Shown here: piece after piece, positions 44,391 to 53,874 of the stretch | Layout: each line of letters starts with the position of its first letter | Position numbering within the stretch: the first letter of the stretch is position 1 | Source of the DNA: Archangium lipolyticum | GTDB taxonomy: Bacteria; Myxococcota; Myxococcia; Myxococcales; Myxococcaceae | Length of the DNA: 64,000 nt | Assembly (NCBI RefSeq): GCF_024623785.1 | Contig: NZ_JANKBZ010000035.1 | Span: 60,960-124,959, forward strand | Direction of reading: 5' to 3' | Notes under the pieces: generated by a model | What the model saw: only the letters and a program-made list of their open reading frames with translations | Told to the model about the DNA's origin: nothing | Databases searched by the model: none | Program-made: the position numbers and the translations under genes

Positions 44391-44849
44391 TCAGCGCGTG
44401 GGCTTCAGCGTGGAGAGCGAGCGCTCGACCTTCGCGGAGCCGGGCCCGTAGTCGCGCTCCGGAGCGCTATAGAGGACGAGCACGAAGCGGTCCTCGCGGG
44501 GAATGAAGTACACCAGGGTCCGGGACGCGCCCTGCTGGAACTCGTAGCGCGCCACGGGCCCCGCGGTGAGCGTGCCCTGGGTGGCGTTCAGCCTCCTGCC
44601 CGGCACCGGGACACCCGCCGCGGCCAGCACCTCCTCCGGTTGCGCTTCGAGCTTGGGAGGCGTGCCCTGCACCGAGCGCAGCTCCAGGCCTCCTTCGAAG
44701 CGCGCCACGAGGGGCGGGCCGGGCTCCTCGGCGCGCAGGGCCATGCCCGGCGGGGGTTCGTACTGGACACCGAGCGCCTGGGACTCCATGCGGCGCGAGC
44801 AGGCCACGGCACAGGACAGCAGCAACAGGAGGAGCGCGGAGCGTTTCAC
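44391..44849 (-). CDS. lipoprotein of unknown function
   Basis: 152 residues from GTG 44849; the longer frame upstream is a shadow. The lipobox is AVAC (Cys17). The mature part is one domain without cysteine or a recognised motif. It lies 58 bases upstream of the DUF3857 gene in the same direction, so it is probably cotranscribed, and it is divergent from the DUF6174-type lipoprotein. Confidence 0.7.
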   Translation of the reverse strand: MKRSALLLLLLSCAVACSRRMESQALGVQYEPPPGMALRAEEPGPPLVARFEGGLELRSVQGTPPKLEAQPEEVLAAAGVPVPGRRLNATQGTLTAGPVARYEFQQGASRTLVYFIPREDRFVLVLYSAPERDYGPGSAKVERSLSTLKPTR

Positions 44850-45020
44850 GGGCGTGACTGTGCCACAGCCACGCGGGGACGTCCGGACCTCCGTGGATTC
44901 ACGAGGCCCACCCTCGAATATTCGAGACTCCCAGGCCCCTTCCTCGCGCTGTCCCGAGGGAGACCGCTCCGGCGCATGGCTTGCACGGGCCGGCGTGCAC
45001 ACGCGCAATCGAGGAAGGAC

Positions 45021-45452
45021 ATGAACAGGAGAACGAGCATCAAGTGCCTGGGGCTGCTGTGGGTGGCGGGGCTGGTGGGCTGCGGGAGCGAGGAGTCGCA
45101 GTGGCGCTCCGCGCGCGAGGCCTGGGACGAGACGCACCCCGAGCACTACCGCTACGACTACACGGTGACGGGCTTCGCCCCCGGGCGGGGGCCGTGGCGG
45201 ATCGAAGTGCGGGGGGACGAGGTGGTCTCGGTGCGCTACGTCGGTCAAGGTACTCCGCCCACACCCGGCTTCGACGTGGACAGCGCGCCCACCATCGACA
45301 CCCTCTTCCAGCAGGTGGAGTCGGGCTTGAGCTCCTCCGCGCGGGTGGATGTGGATTACGACCTCATCCACCATTTCCCGAAGCGGGCGATGTTCTTCTC
45401 GGGCGAGGAGGGTAGCGGCTTCATCTGTAGCGAGTTCACACCACTGGACTGA
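45021..45452 (+). CDS. lipoprotein, DUF6174-like
   Basis: 143 residues from ATG 45021 with AGGAAGGA close upstream. The lipobox is LVGC (Cys21). The mature region contains HYRYDYTVTGFAPGRGPWRIEVRGDEVVSVRY and FDVDSAPTIDTLFQQVE, the pattern of short DUF6174 lipoproteins. The function is unknown. The next gene, 74 bases on, is the FHA protein. Confidence 0.7.
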   Translation: MNRRTSIKCLGLLWVAGLVGCGSEESQWRSAREAWDETHPEHYRYDYTVTGFAPGRGPWRIEVRGDEVVSVRYVGQGTPPTPGFDVDSAPTIDTLFQQVESGLSSSARVDVDYDLIHHFPKRAMFFSGEEGSGFICSEFTPLD

Positions 45453-45526
45453 GCAGGCCTCGCGGCTTCGTGGGAACCCGGAGCCGCGCGTGGTGTCTGG
45501 TGCTCCGTCAACGCATCGGAGCCACC

Positions 45527-47353
45527 ATGGCCATTCCTGTCAGACTCGAGGTGTTCAAGGGGGACGTGCTCGTCACGTCCCGGGATTTCGAGCGGGACAT
45601 CATCAAGATCGGCCGCCTCGCGTCCGCGCACCTCTGTCTGGAGGACGAGAAGGTCAGCCGCATCCACGCCGTCATCGAGGTGGGAGCCAACGGCGAGCTG
45701 TTCGTCACCGACATGGGCAGCATCGGGGGGACCCAGGTCAATGGCAGACGGGTGAGCAAGAGTCGCATCACCTTCGGGGATGAGCTTCAGGTGGGGGGCA
45801 CCACCCTGCGCCTGACGAATCCCATGGAGGTGGCCGCGCGTAATCCTTCCCCCGCAGTTGAGCGCACGGAGCCGGTCGATCCACCGGCGCCAGTGGCCAC
45901 GAGCACGGCCCCGTCCGAGACCGTGCCGGTCCCCGGGGGAGCGGTGCCTGTCGAGCCGTCTCCCGTGGCCGTGCCGCGCGAGCGCCGGGCGGTGCCGCGC
46001 AAGGTCCGGGGGCCGCTCGGGGTGGGCCTGCGCTTCCTCTGGGGAGACAGGAACGTGGGCGGGTTCTTCGTCGCTCCGGGGACGCGCAGGAGCTTCAGCG
46101 TGGGCACCGCCGCGGGCGTGGACTTCGTCATGGGGGATGCCCGGCTGGGCGCGCCGCGCTTCGAGGTTTTGCGCACCGACGGGCGGAGCTTCACCATCCG
46201 CTTCACGGGCAGGATGAAGGGCGAGCTCACCCGGGGCGGAGACACGCGCGACCTGCGAGCGGTCATTGAGTCCGGGCTCGCCACGCACGAGGGCGAGGCC
46301 TATGCACTCACGCTGGAGACGGACGACTTCCTCCGGGTGGAGCTTGGTGGGGTGCTGCTGGAGGTGTGCTTCCAGCCGGTGCCCCGCCGCGTGGTGGTGG
46401 GGCTGACGGAGTCGCTGGACACCACCCTCCTCAACATCTTCCTGATGACGTTCTTCCTCGCGGGCTTCTTCGTCATCAGCGCCGTCAACCACGACGCGGA
46501 CGCGGCCGGGTTCGCGGATGAGCTCACGGGCGGCCAGTCGCGCATCGCGAAGCTCATCGTCAAGCCGCCCGAGGCCCAGAAGAACCGGCTGCTCCAGCAG
46601 CTCGACGCGGTGAAGAAGGAGCGGGAGGTCCGGCGGGAGGCCACCCGGCCACGCGAGCGGGAGGCGCGGACGGAGAGAGCTCCGAAGCCGGTGCGGGAGC
46701 GCCGCCATCTCGAGAGCGGTTCGAAGGGGAAGCGGACGGATGCCCGCGAGGTCGCGCGAGGCCTCCTCGGGGGAGTGAACACCGCCAACCTCTTCCAGGG
46801 TCCGGGCAGCAGCTTCGCGAGCGCCCTGGGCCGCATCAGTGGCACCCGCACCAGTGGGACCGGGAACCTCGGCATGCTGGGGCTGCGCTCCGGGCCCGGG
46901 AACGGTGGGGCCGGCGAGACGGTCGGCCTCATCGGCAGCGAGGGCATCCGAGGCCGCTCCACGGGGGAGTCCGACTATGGCAACGGACCGGCGCGGGTGG
47001 GCCAGAAGCAGGGAGTGACGGTGGGCCTCGCCGCCGAGGAGCCACAAGTCTCCAATCCCCTGGACCGCGACCTCATCCGCCGGGTCATCCAGCTCAACCG
47101 CTCGCAGGTGCGCTTCTGCTACGAGAGCCTGCTCAACCGTTTCCCGGCACTGTCCGGCAAGGTGGCCGTCCGCTTCATCATCTCCGCGGAGGGCACGGTG
47201 GCCTCATCGGAGGTGTCGCAGTCCACGGCGGGCAACATCGACCTGGAGAAGTGCGTGGCGGGCCGCGTGCGCGGGTGGGTGTTCCCCAAGCTCAAGGGCG
47301 GCGGGAGTGTCACCGTGACATACCCGTTCATCTTCAAGGCGGCCGGGGAGTAG
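45527..47353 (+). CDS. FHA-domain protein with AgmX/PglI-type C-terminal domain
   Basis: 608 residues from ATG 45527. The FHA domain (about 5-90) has GRLASAHLCLEDEKVSRIHAVIEV and binds phosphothreonine. One membrane helix is near 300-325 (FLMTFFLAGFFVISAV). The C-terminal AgmX/PglI domain (about 505-605) begins LDRDLIRRVIQLNRSQVRFCYES and ends YPFIFK, as in TonB-like energy-coupling proteins of myxobacterial gliding motility (AgmX, PglI). A basic, Arg/Glu-rich linker joins them. It may couple a kinase signal to an envelope machine; that is inference. Confidence 0.85.
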   Translation: MAIPVRLEVFKGDVLVTSRDFERDIIKIGRLASAHLCLEDEKVSRIHAVIEVGANGELFVTDMGSIGGTQVNGRRVSKSRITFGDELQVGGTTLRLTNPMEVAARNPSPAVERTEPVDPPAPVATSTAPSETVPVPGGAVPVEPSPVAVPRERRAVPRKVRGPLGVGLRFLWGDRNVGGFFVAPGTRRSFSVGTAAGVDFVMGDARLGAPRFEVLRTDGRSFTIRFTGRMKGELTRGGDTRDLRAVIESGLATHEGEAYALTLETDDFLRVELGGVLLEVCFQPVPRRVVVGLTESLDTTLLNIFLMTFFLAGFFVISAVNHDADAAGFADELTGGQSRIAKLIVKPPEAQKNRLLQQLDAVKKEREVRREATRPREREARTERAPKPVRERRHLESGSKGKRTDAREVARGLLGGVNTANLFQGPGSSFASALGRISGTRTSGTGNLGMLGLRSGPGNGGAGETVGLIGSEGIRGRSTGESDYGNGPARVGQKQGVTVGLAAEEPQVSNPLDRDLIRRVIQLNRSQVRFCYESLLNRFPALSGKVAVRFIISAEGTVASSEVSQSTAGNIDLEKCVAGRVRGWVFPKLKGGGSVTVTYPFIFKAAGE

Positions 47354-47363
47354 CGCCCGGTGC

Positions 47364-48272
47364 TCAGAAGCAGATGCCGCAGTCCAGGATGCACTGCGCG
47401 GTGAGCACGCCGAGGCCACAGGATTCGGTGAACTGGCAGGTGCCGTCACCGCACCTGTAGATGTCCTGGGGATGGATGCGGGTGGTGAGGGGCACGTAGG
47501 TGATGCCGCCGTGGGTGCACCGCGTGTAGTACGTGTTCGTGGGGTCGGGCGTGCAGCGCGCGGCGCAGCTTCCGATGGGAGTGATCGGCGGACACGCGTC
47601 ACTCCTGCCCGAGAGCGCACAGGCCCGCACGCTGCTCCGGATCCAGCCCAGCAGGCTGGCGTCATTGCCGGCGTAGACGCCCTCTCCGTTGAAGAGGTTG
47701 CCGAAGAAGCATCCCTCCCGTTGGGAGAACTCCAGGAGCTCCGCCCGGGAGGTGGGGATGGGCTGGCCCCGCGCGTTGGCGCCCAGGATGGAGATGGCGA
47801 CGGTCCGCCCGTACTTGTTGACGTGAGCGGCCAGGCACGCGGAGACGAGCTGTTGCTCTCTCAGGGTCGCCGGTTGTCCGCTGGCCCAGTCCGGCGCCAG
47901 CCCCAGCGAGCCCTGCCACACGTACGTGTTTCCCTGGGCATCCGTATACGTGCGCGTCTCTCCGGCCGGCACGGCACAGGTGACGACGTAGCGCATGACC
48001 ATCTCGGCCAGTGAGTCGTTCTGCTGGAACCAGGCCGAGAAGCTGGCGCTGTTCAGCCCGTTGAATGCGAGGCCATTGAATGCGAGGCCATTGAATGCGA
48101 GGCCGTTGAAGGCCAGTCCGTTGAGCGTCTCGCTGTTGGTGGAGCGGGCCGCCTGGCGCTGACTGGCGGGCTCCTCCTCATACCCGGGGGGTCCCTCCAC
48201 CGGGCCACAGGCCAGGGTGGCCGTCCACAGCAGCATCGCGGCAGGCAACGCGACTCTCACGGGACTCTTCAC
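47364..48272 (-). CDS. cysteine-rich lipoprotein with NGLAF repeats
   Basis: 302 residues from GTG 48272, with GGGAGG upstream. The lipobox is LACG-type (ATLACG, Cys22). Residues about 50-74 are four tandem NGLAF units ending NGLNS, encoded by a 15-base repeat. The rest is Cys-rich in its last third (CGDGTCQFTESCGLG ... CILDCGICF), which suggests disulfides. NGL-type repeat lipoproteins are seen in myxobacteria; the function is unknown. It ends 10 bases from the convergent FHA gene. Confidence 0.75.
   Translation of the reverse strand: MKSPVRVALPAAMLLWTATLACGPVEGPPGYEEEPASQRQAARSTNSETLNGLAFNGLAFNGLAFNGLAFNGLNSASFSAWFQQNDSLAEMVMRYVVTCAVPAGETRTYTDAQGNTYVWQGSLGLAPDWASGQPATLREQQLVSACLAAHVNKYGRTVAISILGANARGQPIPTSRAELLEFSQREGCFFGNLFNGEGVYAGNDASLLGWIRSSVRACALSGRSDACPPITPIGSCAARCTPDPTNTYYTRCTHGGITYVPLTTRIHPQDIYRCGDGTCQFTESCGLGVLTAQCILDCGICF
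48061..48120 (-). repeat. 15-base tandem repeat encoding NGLAF
   Basis: Three nearly identical units of ttgaatgcgaggcca/g run from 48061 to 48105, followed by one diverged unit. All lie in frame in the NGLAF lipoprotein gene, so repeat number changes would add or remove five residues each. Confidence 0.9.
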
Positions 48273-48479
48273 TGTGCACCTCCCAACGGGACTATGAGTG
48301 TGTGGCCGGGAGAGAAAATGACGCCAAGAGTGCAATCCAGGTGATGACTGTTTGTCGCTATCAGCGGGAGTGTTGCTCCCGCGATGTTGGGGGCGTGAAC
48401 GAGCGAACAGCGCACGACAGCTCCGTCAACCGCTGGACGCTTCGGTAGGATGACCCCCTCTCGTAGGGAGGAGGGCTCC

Positions 48480-49433
48480 ATGTCCGCACCCAAGCCACAG
48501 ACCGCCTCCATGTTCGTCGACTTCGAGCGCGATGCATGGAGGGCCCTCCGCGCCGCGACTCCGCTCCCCCTCACGGCGGAGGAGGTCGAGGGGCTGAGGG
48601 GGCTCGGCGAGCACCTGGACCTCGAGGAGGTGGCGGACGTCTACCTGCCGCTGTCCCGGCTGCTCAACCTCCACGTGGCGGCGACGCAGAGCCTCTGGAC
48701 GGCGCAGCAGGCGTTCCTCGGCGGCTTCACGCAGAAGGTGCCCTTCATCATCGGCATCGCGGGCAGCGTCGCGGTGGGCAAGAGCACCACGGCGCGCATC
48801 CTCCAGGCGCTGCTGTCCCGGTGGCCGGATCATCCGCACGTGGAGCTCGTCACCACGGACGGGTTCCTGTTCCCCAACCGCGTGCTCACCGAGCGCAACA
48901 TCATGCACCGCAAGGGCTTCCCCGAGAGCTATGACCGGCGGGCCCTGGTGCGCTTCCTCGCGGAGCTCAAGGCCGGACGCGCCGAGGTGACCGCGCCCGT
49001 GTACTCGCACCTCGTCTACGACATCATCCCGGGCGAGGTGGTGACGATCCGCCGGCCGGACATCGTCATCCTCGAGGGGCTCAACGTCCTGCAGACGGGG
49101 GCGACGACGGGCGGGAAGCCGGCGCACACCTTCCTGTCCGACTTCTTCGACTTCTCCATCTACGTAGACGCGCACGAGCAGGACATCCGGCACTGGTACG
49201 TGGAGCGCTTCCTGCGCCTGAGGCAGACGGCGTTCCGCGACGAGCGCTCCTTCTTCCGCCGCTTCGCCGAGCTCACCGAGGAGCAGGCCATCGCCCGCGC
49301 CGAGTCCGTGTGGGGGGAGATCAACGGCCCCAACCTGGCGCAGAACATCGCGCCCACGCGCTCACGCGCTCGCCTCATTCTCGTGAAGGGGCCGGACCAC
49401 AGGGTGCGCCGCATCCGGCTGCGGAAGATGTGA
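48480..49433 (+). CDS. coaA: type I pantothenate kinase
   Basis: 317 residues from ATG 48480, which has GGGAGGAGGG just upstream. The P-loop is GSVAVGKST (95-103); [18 protein letters not shown] and SHLVYD are the conserved pantothenate-kinase motifs, and the fold ends with VRRIRLRKM. It performs the first step of coenzyme A synthesis. Its last 72 bases overlap the convergent D-aminoacylase gene. Confidence 0.95.
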   Translation: MSAPKPQTASMFVDFERDAWRALRAATPLPLTAEEVEGLRGLGEHLDLEEVADVYLPLSRLLNLHVAATQSLWTAQQAFLGGFTQKVPFIIGIAGSVAVGKSTTARILQALLSRWPDHPHVELVTTDGFLFPNRVLTERNIMHRKGFPESYDRRALVRFLAELKAGRAEVTAPVYSHLVYDIIPGEVVTIRRPDIVILEGLNVLQTGATTGGKPAHTFLSDFFDFSIYVDAHEQDIRHWYVERFLRLRQTAFRDERSFFRRFAELTEEQAIARAESVWGEINGPNLAQNIAPTRSRARLILVKGPDHRVRRIRLRKM

Positions 49434-51182
49434 GACGCGCAGCACGCGTCCGAAGCCGCGCTCCCGGCCCAGGGCGGGTACGGGCGCGCCTTCGTGCACC
49501 GCGAGCCGGCCGTTGATGAGCACCGTCTCCACGGCGCCACCGTTCTGGTTCACCAGCCGGACGAAGCCGTCGAAGCCCTCCAGGGTGGACTCCTGGGGCA
49601 CGTCCAGCCCAGCGCCGAGCCGCTCGGGGTCCAACACCACCACGTCGGCCCTCCGGCCCGGCGCGAGCGTTCCGGCGTCCAGTCCCAGCCAGTCGGCGAT
49701 CTCCCCCGTGAGCCGGTGCACCGCGCGCTCCATGGGCATGACCGGCTCGCCGCGCTTCTCCGCCTCGCGCACCAGCCGCAGCATACGCAGCGGGAAGTTG
49801 TAGTGCGCCATGTTGCGCAGGTGCGCCCCCGCGTCCGAGAAGCCGATGAGCACGTCCGGGTGGCTCACGATGGACTCCAGCGCGCGTGGCCGGTCGTTGG
49901 CCATCACCGTGTACCAGCGCAGCTCCGGGCCGTGGCGCGCCACCAGGTCCAGGAAGGTGTCCACTACGTCCTCTCCCCGCTCGCGGGCGATGTCCGCGAA
50001 CGAGCGGCCCACCAGTGACGGGTCCGGCGCCTTCAGCACCTCGGACTGGTTGAAGTCCCGGTGGAACACCTTGGGCAGCAGTCTGCTCTTCCACTGCCGC
50101 TTGAACGCCGCCCGGTACTCCGGGTCCTCCAGCAGGCGCCTGCGCTCCACCGCGTCCTGCAGGTGCAGCGCCGCCGCTCCCGCGCCGAACTCCTCGAAGA
50201 CCACCAGGTCGATGCCGTCCGACCACAGGTCGAAGATCTCCGGCAGCGCCTGCCAGCGGAAGTCCGCCTTCAGCGCGCGGTTGAAGAGGCGCGACAGCAG
50301 GCCCACCTGCCAGTGGATGCCCCGGTTGGCCCGGCTGTCCATCATGGAGATGACCGTCGTCTTCAACGGCCGGCGGAACAGCCCCACGCTCTCCCAGAGG
50401 AAGAGGAAGACGTTCACCTTGGTGGTGATGTTGGGCACGCCCTGGAAGACGCGGCCCCGCTCGCGGAGGATGCGCGTGAAGCGGCGGTACTCGGACCAGC
50501 TCGCGAAGGTGGAGGGCAGGGGACGGCTGCGGATGGACCGGCTCCCGCCAATCTTGTCCCACTTCAGCGTCATGATGGAGAGGCCGGCGTAGCCCTCGTC
50601 GAGCCCCTCGCGCAGCAGCGCCTCCATGCGGGCCAGCTCCTCCGGGGAGGGCTTCACCCTGTCATCCAGGCTGCGCTCCATGCCCATCACGTGGGAGCGG
50701 ATGGCCGAGTGGCCCACGAAGGAGCCCACGTTGGGTCCCAGCGGCAGGCCGTCCAGGTGCGTGAGGTACTCGCCGAGCGTCTCCCAGTCCTTCTTGCGCT
50801 CGAGCAGCGAGCGCACCGTGTCGTAGGGGATGGCCTCCACGCGGCAGAACTGGTCCGCGAGGTCCTCTGGTGTACCCACCGCGAGGCTGAGCGAGCAGCT
50901 CCCCACCATCACCGAGGTGACGCCGTGGCGCACGGATTCGGAGAGGGAAGGGGCCAGCTCCACCTCGGCGTCGTAGTGCGTGTGCAGGTCGATGAACCCG
51001 GGCATCACCCAGCGGCCCGTGGCGTCGATGACACGCGTACCGGGCCCCCGTGGCAGGGGCGACTCGCTGATGTCCGCCACGAGGCCGTCACGGATGCCCA
51101 GGTGACGCACCCGGGGCGGGCTGCCCCGTCCGTCGAAGAAGAGTCCGTTGGTGATGACGAGCTCGTACGGCGATGCGGACAT
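49362..51182 (-). CDS. N-acyl-D-amino-acid deacylase / D-aminoacylase-like amidohydrolase
   Basis: 606 residues from ATG 51182 with CAGGAGGATCC upstream. The amidohydrolase metal site is HTHYDAEVE near residue 69. Other family segments are [14 protein letters not shown] (Cys ligand or substrate site), [17 protein letters not shown] (Asp) and [17 protein letters not shown]. Members remove acyl groups from N-acyl-D-amino acids. Its 3' end overlaps coaA by 72 bases on the opposite strand. The SDR gene begins about 96 bases upstream, divergent. Confidence 0.9.
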   Translation of the reverse strand: MSASPYELVITNGLFFDGRGSPPRVRHLGIRDGLVADISESPLPRGPGTRVIDATGRWVMPGFIDLHTHYDAEVELAPSLSESVRHGVTSVMVGSCSLSLAVGTPEDLADQFCRVEAIPYDTVRSLLERKKDWETLGEYLTHLDGLPLGPNVGSFVGHSAIRSHVMGMERSLDDRVKPSPEELARMEALLREGLDEGYAGLSIMTLKWDKIGGSRSIRSRPLPSTFASWSEYRRFTRILRERGRVFQGVPNITTKVNVFLFLWESVGLFRRPLKTTVISMMDSRANRGIHWQVGLLSRLFNRALKADFRWQALPEIFDLWSDGIDLVVFEEFGAGAAALHLQDAVERRRLLEDPEYRAAFKRQWKSRLLPKVFHRDFNQSEVLKAPDPSLVGRSFADIARERGEDVVDTFLDLVARHGPELRWYTVMANDRPRALESIVSHPDVLIGFSDAGAHLRNMAHYNFPLRMLRLVREAEKRGEPVMPMERAVHRLTGEIADWLGLDAGTLAPGRRADVVVLDPERLGAGLDVPQESTLEGFDGFVRLVNQNGGAVETVLINGRLAVHEGAPVPALGRERGFGRVLRVSHLPQPDAAHPVVRPLHENEASA

Positions 51183-51278
51183 GGATCCTCCTGGGATGGG
51201 GACAGCCCTCGAACTGCTCTCCTTCATGTGAGCACGCACTCCCGGTATGGTCGAGGAGCGAATCCAGGAGCCCATCAG

Positions 51279-52121
51279 ATGAAAGACAAGACAGTGCTCG
51301 TGACCGGTGCCAACTCGGGTGTGGGGCTTGCCACGACGGTGGAGCTGGCGCGACGAGGCGCGAATGTCGTCATGGTCTGCCGCAGTGCCGAGCGGGGTGA
51401 GGCCGCGCTGCGAGAGGCCCTCCAGCACGGCGGGACGGGCAAGGTCGAGCTCATGCTGTGCGACCTGGGCTCGCTCGAGAGCATCCGGGAGTTCGCCAGG
51501 ACCTTCCAGGCGCGGCACGAGGTGCTGGACGTGTTGATCAACAACGCGGGGGTCTTCTCCCTGAAGCGGCAGACGACGCGGGATGGCTTCGAGTCCCAGC
51601 TGGGCGTCAATCACCTCGGCCACTTCCTGCTCACGAACCTGCTGCTGGAGCAGGTGAAGCGGGCGCGGCAGGGGCGGATCCTCAATGTGTCCTCGGGCGC
51701 GCACAAGGTCGGGGCGATCCACTGGGATGACCCGCACCTCACCCGGAAGTACGGCGCGTGGAAGGGCTACGCGCAGTCCAAGCTCGCCAACATCCTGTTC
51801 ACCAAGGCGCTCGCGGAGCGGCTGCGAGGCACCGCCGTCACCGCCAACAGCCTGCATCCCGGAGCGGTCGGCACCCAGCTCGGGAAGGATCGGGAGACGG
51901 GCTTCGGCGGCGCCATCCTGGCCATGCTCAAGCCGTTCTTCCTGACGCCGGCGCAGGGCGCCGAGACGTCCGTGTACCTGGCGGCGAGCGAGGACGTCAC
52001 CCGCGTCTCGGGTGAGTACTTCTACAAGAAGAAGATCGTCCCCGTGTCGAAGCGGGCGAAGGACCGCGAGCTCGCCGAGCGGCTGTGGTCGTGGAGCGAG
52101 AAGGAGGTCGGACTGGCATGA
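51279..52121 (+). CDS. short-chain dehydrogenase/reductase (SDR), retinol-dehydrogenase-like
   Basis: 280 residues from ATG 51279. The NAD(P) motif TGANSGVG (9-16), LINNAG, the catalytic Ser in VSSGA, and YAQSK (Tyr and Lys) are present. It resembles the retinol dehydrogenase/oxidoreductase subgroup, which often lacks a defined bacterial substrate. The stop overlaps the next gene's start as ATGA, so this reductase and the alpha/beta hydrolase are translationally coupled. Confidence 0.92.
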   Translation: MKDKTVLVTGANSGVGLATTVELARRGANVVMVCRSAERGEAALREALQHGGTGKVELMLCDLGSLESIREFARTFQARHEVLDVLINNAGVFSLKRQTTRDGFESQLGVNHLGHFLLTNLLLEQVKRARQGRILNVSSGAHKVGAIHWDDPHLTRKYGAWKGYAQSKLANILFTKALAERLRGTAVTANSLHPGAVGTQLGKDRETGFGGAILAMLKPFFLTPAQGAETSVYLAASEDVTRVSGEYFYKKKIVPVSKRAKDRELAERLWSWSEKEVGLA

Positions 52122-52987
52122 GCGCTCAGTCAGAGGCTGCCTTCCGGCGGGCGTACGACCACCTGCTGTCGTTGTGGACCACCCCGCCCGAGTCCAGGGA
52201 CGTCGAGACGCCGAGCGCGCGAACGCGGGTGCAGGTCTGGGGGAAGGAAGGAGCACCGCCGCTCGTTCTCCTCCATGGGTTCAAGGTCAGTTCCGGCATG
52301 TGGGCGGCGAACGCCCTGGAGCTCGGGAAGTCGTTCCGGGTCTACGCCGTGGACCTGCCGGGCGATCACGGCCTCAGCGTGCCTCACCGCCCCATCACGC
52401 GAGTCGAGCAGCTCCTCGGCTGGCTGGACGAGCTGCTCACCGCGCTGGGACTGTCGCGGACGAACCTGGGCGGGATGTCGTACGGAGGGTGGCTCACCGC
52501 GCAGTACGCCGCGCGGGCCCCCGAGCGGGTGTCGAAGCTGGTGATGATCGCCCCGGGCGCCACCTTCGTCCGCTTCAATACCGAGTTCGCCCTGCGGGGC
52601 TTTCCCTTCCTGTTCTGGAAGAGGCGCGCGTGGGTCCACGCCTACATGAGGTGGGCGGCCGTTCCGCCGAAGGAGGCGGGAGGCCTGTACGACGCGGTGA
52701 TGAGCGGAATCTCGGACGTGATGTGGACGGGGCTCCGGCACTTCGGCTGGTACCGTGGTCCATGGCCGGCGGTGGTGAAGGAGGAGGTGCTGCGGCGCAT
52801 CCAGGTACCGGCGCTCCTCCTGGTGGGCCAGCAGGAGCGCATCTACGACGCGGAGACGGTGATGATCCGCGCGCGCTCGCTCGTGCCGGGAATCGTCTGC
52901 GAGACCATCCCGGACGCGAGCCACGATCTGCCCGTCCGTCAGCCGGAGGTCGTGGCCGAGCGCCTCCGGGCCTTCATCGGAGCGTGA
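52118..52987 (+). CDS. alpha/beta hydrolase
   Basis: 289 residues from ATG 52118. The oxyanion region is LLHGFKVSSG, the nucleophile elbow GMSYGG (Ser121), the acid is near LLVGQQERIYDAE (Asp or Glu), and the His lies in ASHDLP. It follows the SDR with a 4-base overlap, which suggests hydrolysis and oxidation/reduction of one metabolite. The substrate is unknown. A hairpin terminator follows at the convergent Septu end. Confidence 0.9.
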   Translation: MSAQSEAAFRRAYDHLLSLWTTPPESRDVETPSARTRVQVWGKEGAPPLVLLHGFKVSSGMWAANALELGKSFRVYAVDLPGDHGLSVPHRPITRVEQLLGWLDELLTALGLSRTNLGGMSYGGWLTAQYAARAPERVSKLVMIAPGATFVRFNTEFALRGFPFLFWKRRAWVHAYMRWAAVPPKEAGGLYDAVMSGISDVMWTGLRHFGWYRGPWPAVVKEEVLRRIQVPALLLVGQQERIYDAETVMIRARSLVPGIVCETIPDASHDLPVRQPEVVAERLRAFIGA

Positions 52988-53002
52988 GCGTGTACCGCGA
53001 GG

Positions 53003-53022
53003 CTTCCGGGTCAGCCCGGAAG
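53003..53022. terminator. bidirectional hairpin between alpha/beta hydrolase and PtuB genes
   Basis: A perfect 8-bp stem, CTTCCGGG (53003-53010) with CCCGGAAG (53015-53022), and a TCAG loop. It overlaps the stop of the minus-strand HNH gene (53011-53013) and lies between convergent genes, so it probably ends both. Confidence 0.5.
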
Positions 53023-53874
53023 GTCCGCGCGGGATAGCGCCCAGGCCACGAGTCGTTCCTCGGGGCAGGGGAATTCCAGGTCTGGTGCGAGCCACTGTCG
53101 TACCGTGCCGCGGATCATCGCCGCGAAGGGTGCACGGGAATCCGCCGCCGCGAGGATCTCCCGGCACAGGTCGTGGAGATGTTCCCGTGCTTCGGGGTCG
53201 TTCATGGGGATGCGCCCTGCTCGCACGAGGCGCAAGGTATAGACCCTCTTTCGGACGTGCTCGAGCCTTTCCCGGCGGGCTTCCAATAGCCTCGTGCGGT
53301 TGAGTCCGAGCACGTCGATGGTCACGCGTCCACGCCGTCCTTCACTCGAGGGTTCGGCGCGTTCCCCGTTGAAACGGATGTGGAGCTCTGGTGCGTCGGT
53401 GGCGGGATCCAGCAGGAGCGGGGCCTCTCCCTCCGTGCGTCCCTCCTCGCGTGTGGCATCGGCACGGGCTGTTGGATCTTCGAGCGGGAAGAGGTCTCGC
53501 TTGTGCTCGCGGTTGCAGCGAGAGCATGCATACAGAAGATTGCTCCACGTGTAGGCGAGCCAGAAATAGCCTGGGGTCTGCTTTGGCTGGTCCTTGCCCT
53601 GACGCACAGCGGCCTTGGGGCGGAAGTGTTCGACGTCTCCGGCTTCGCTGACGATTGGCACCTCGCAGTAGGCGCACTTGTCGTGCTGCGCTTTCGAGAG
53701 GCGTCGCTTGACGTCGGGGTGTCCATACACGTCTTGAGCGAATTCGAATGCCTTGGAGCCATCCTGGTAGCTCCGAGGAGCCGCGTGGTACTCGGCGAGC
53801 ATGTTTCGCACCAGGGTGGAGCCCTTCCTGGCGAGAAGCTCTGGTGGCTCTTCAGGACGGACGATCCGGATCAC
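53011..53874 (-). CDS. ptuB: Septu-type HNH endonuclease (PtuB-like)
   Basis: 287 residues from GTG 53874, overlapping the ATPase stop as GTGA; the frame is open to 53913. The HNH/zinc region has CAYC (Cys67, Cys70), VEHFRPK (Glu82, His83) and ACSRCNREHKRDLFP (Cys117, Cys120, Asn121), the pattern of the TIGR02646 HNH nucleases found as PtuB in Septu defence systems. The C-terminal half is helical. Base composition is less GC-rich than neighbouring genes. It should cut DNA on phage infection after activation by PtuA; that activity is known for the family and not shown here. Confidence 0.88.
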   Translation of the reverse strand: MIRIVRPEEPPELLARKGSTLVRNMLAEYHAAPRSYQDGSKAFEFAQDVYGHPDVKRRLSKAQHDKCAYCEVPIVSEAGDVEHFRPKAAVRQGKDQPKQTPGYFWLAYTWSNLLYACSRCNREHKRDLFPLEDPTARADATREEGRTEGEAPLLLDPATDAPELHIRFNGERAEPSSEGRRGRVTIDVLGLNRTRLLEARRERLEHVRKRVYTLRLVRAGRIPMNDPEAREHLHDLCREILAAADSRAPFAAMIRGTVRQWLAPDLEFPCPEERLVAWALSRADLPG

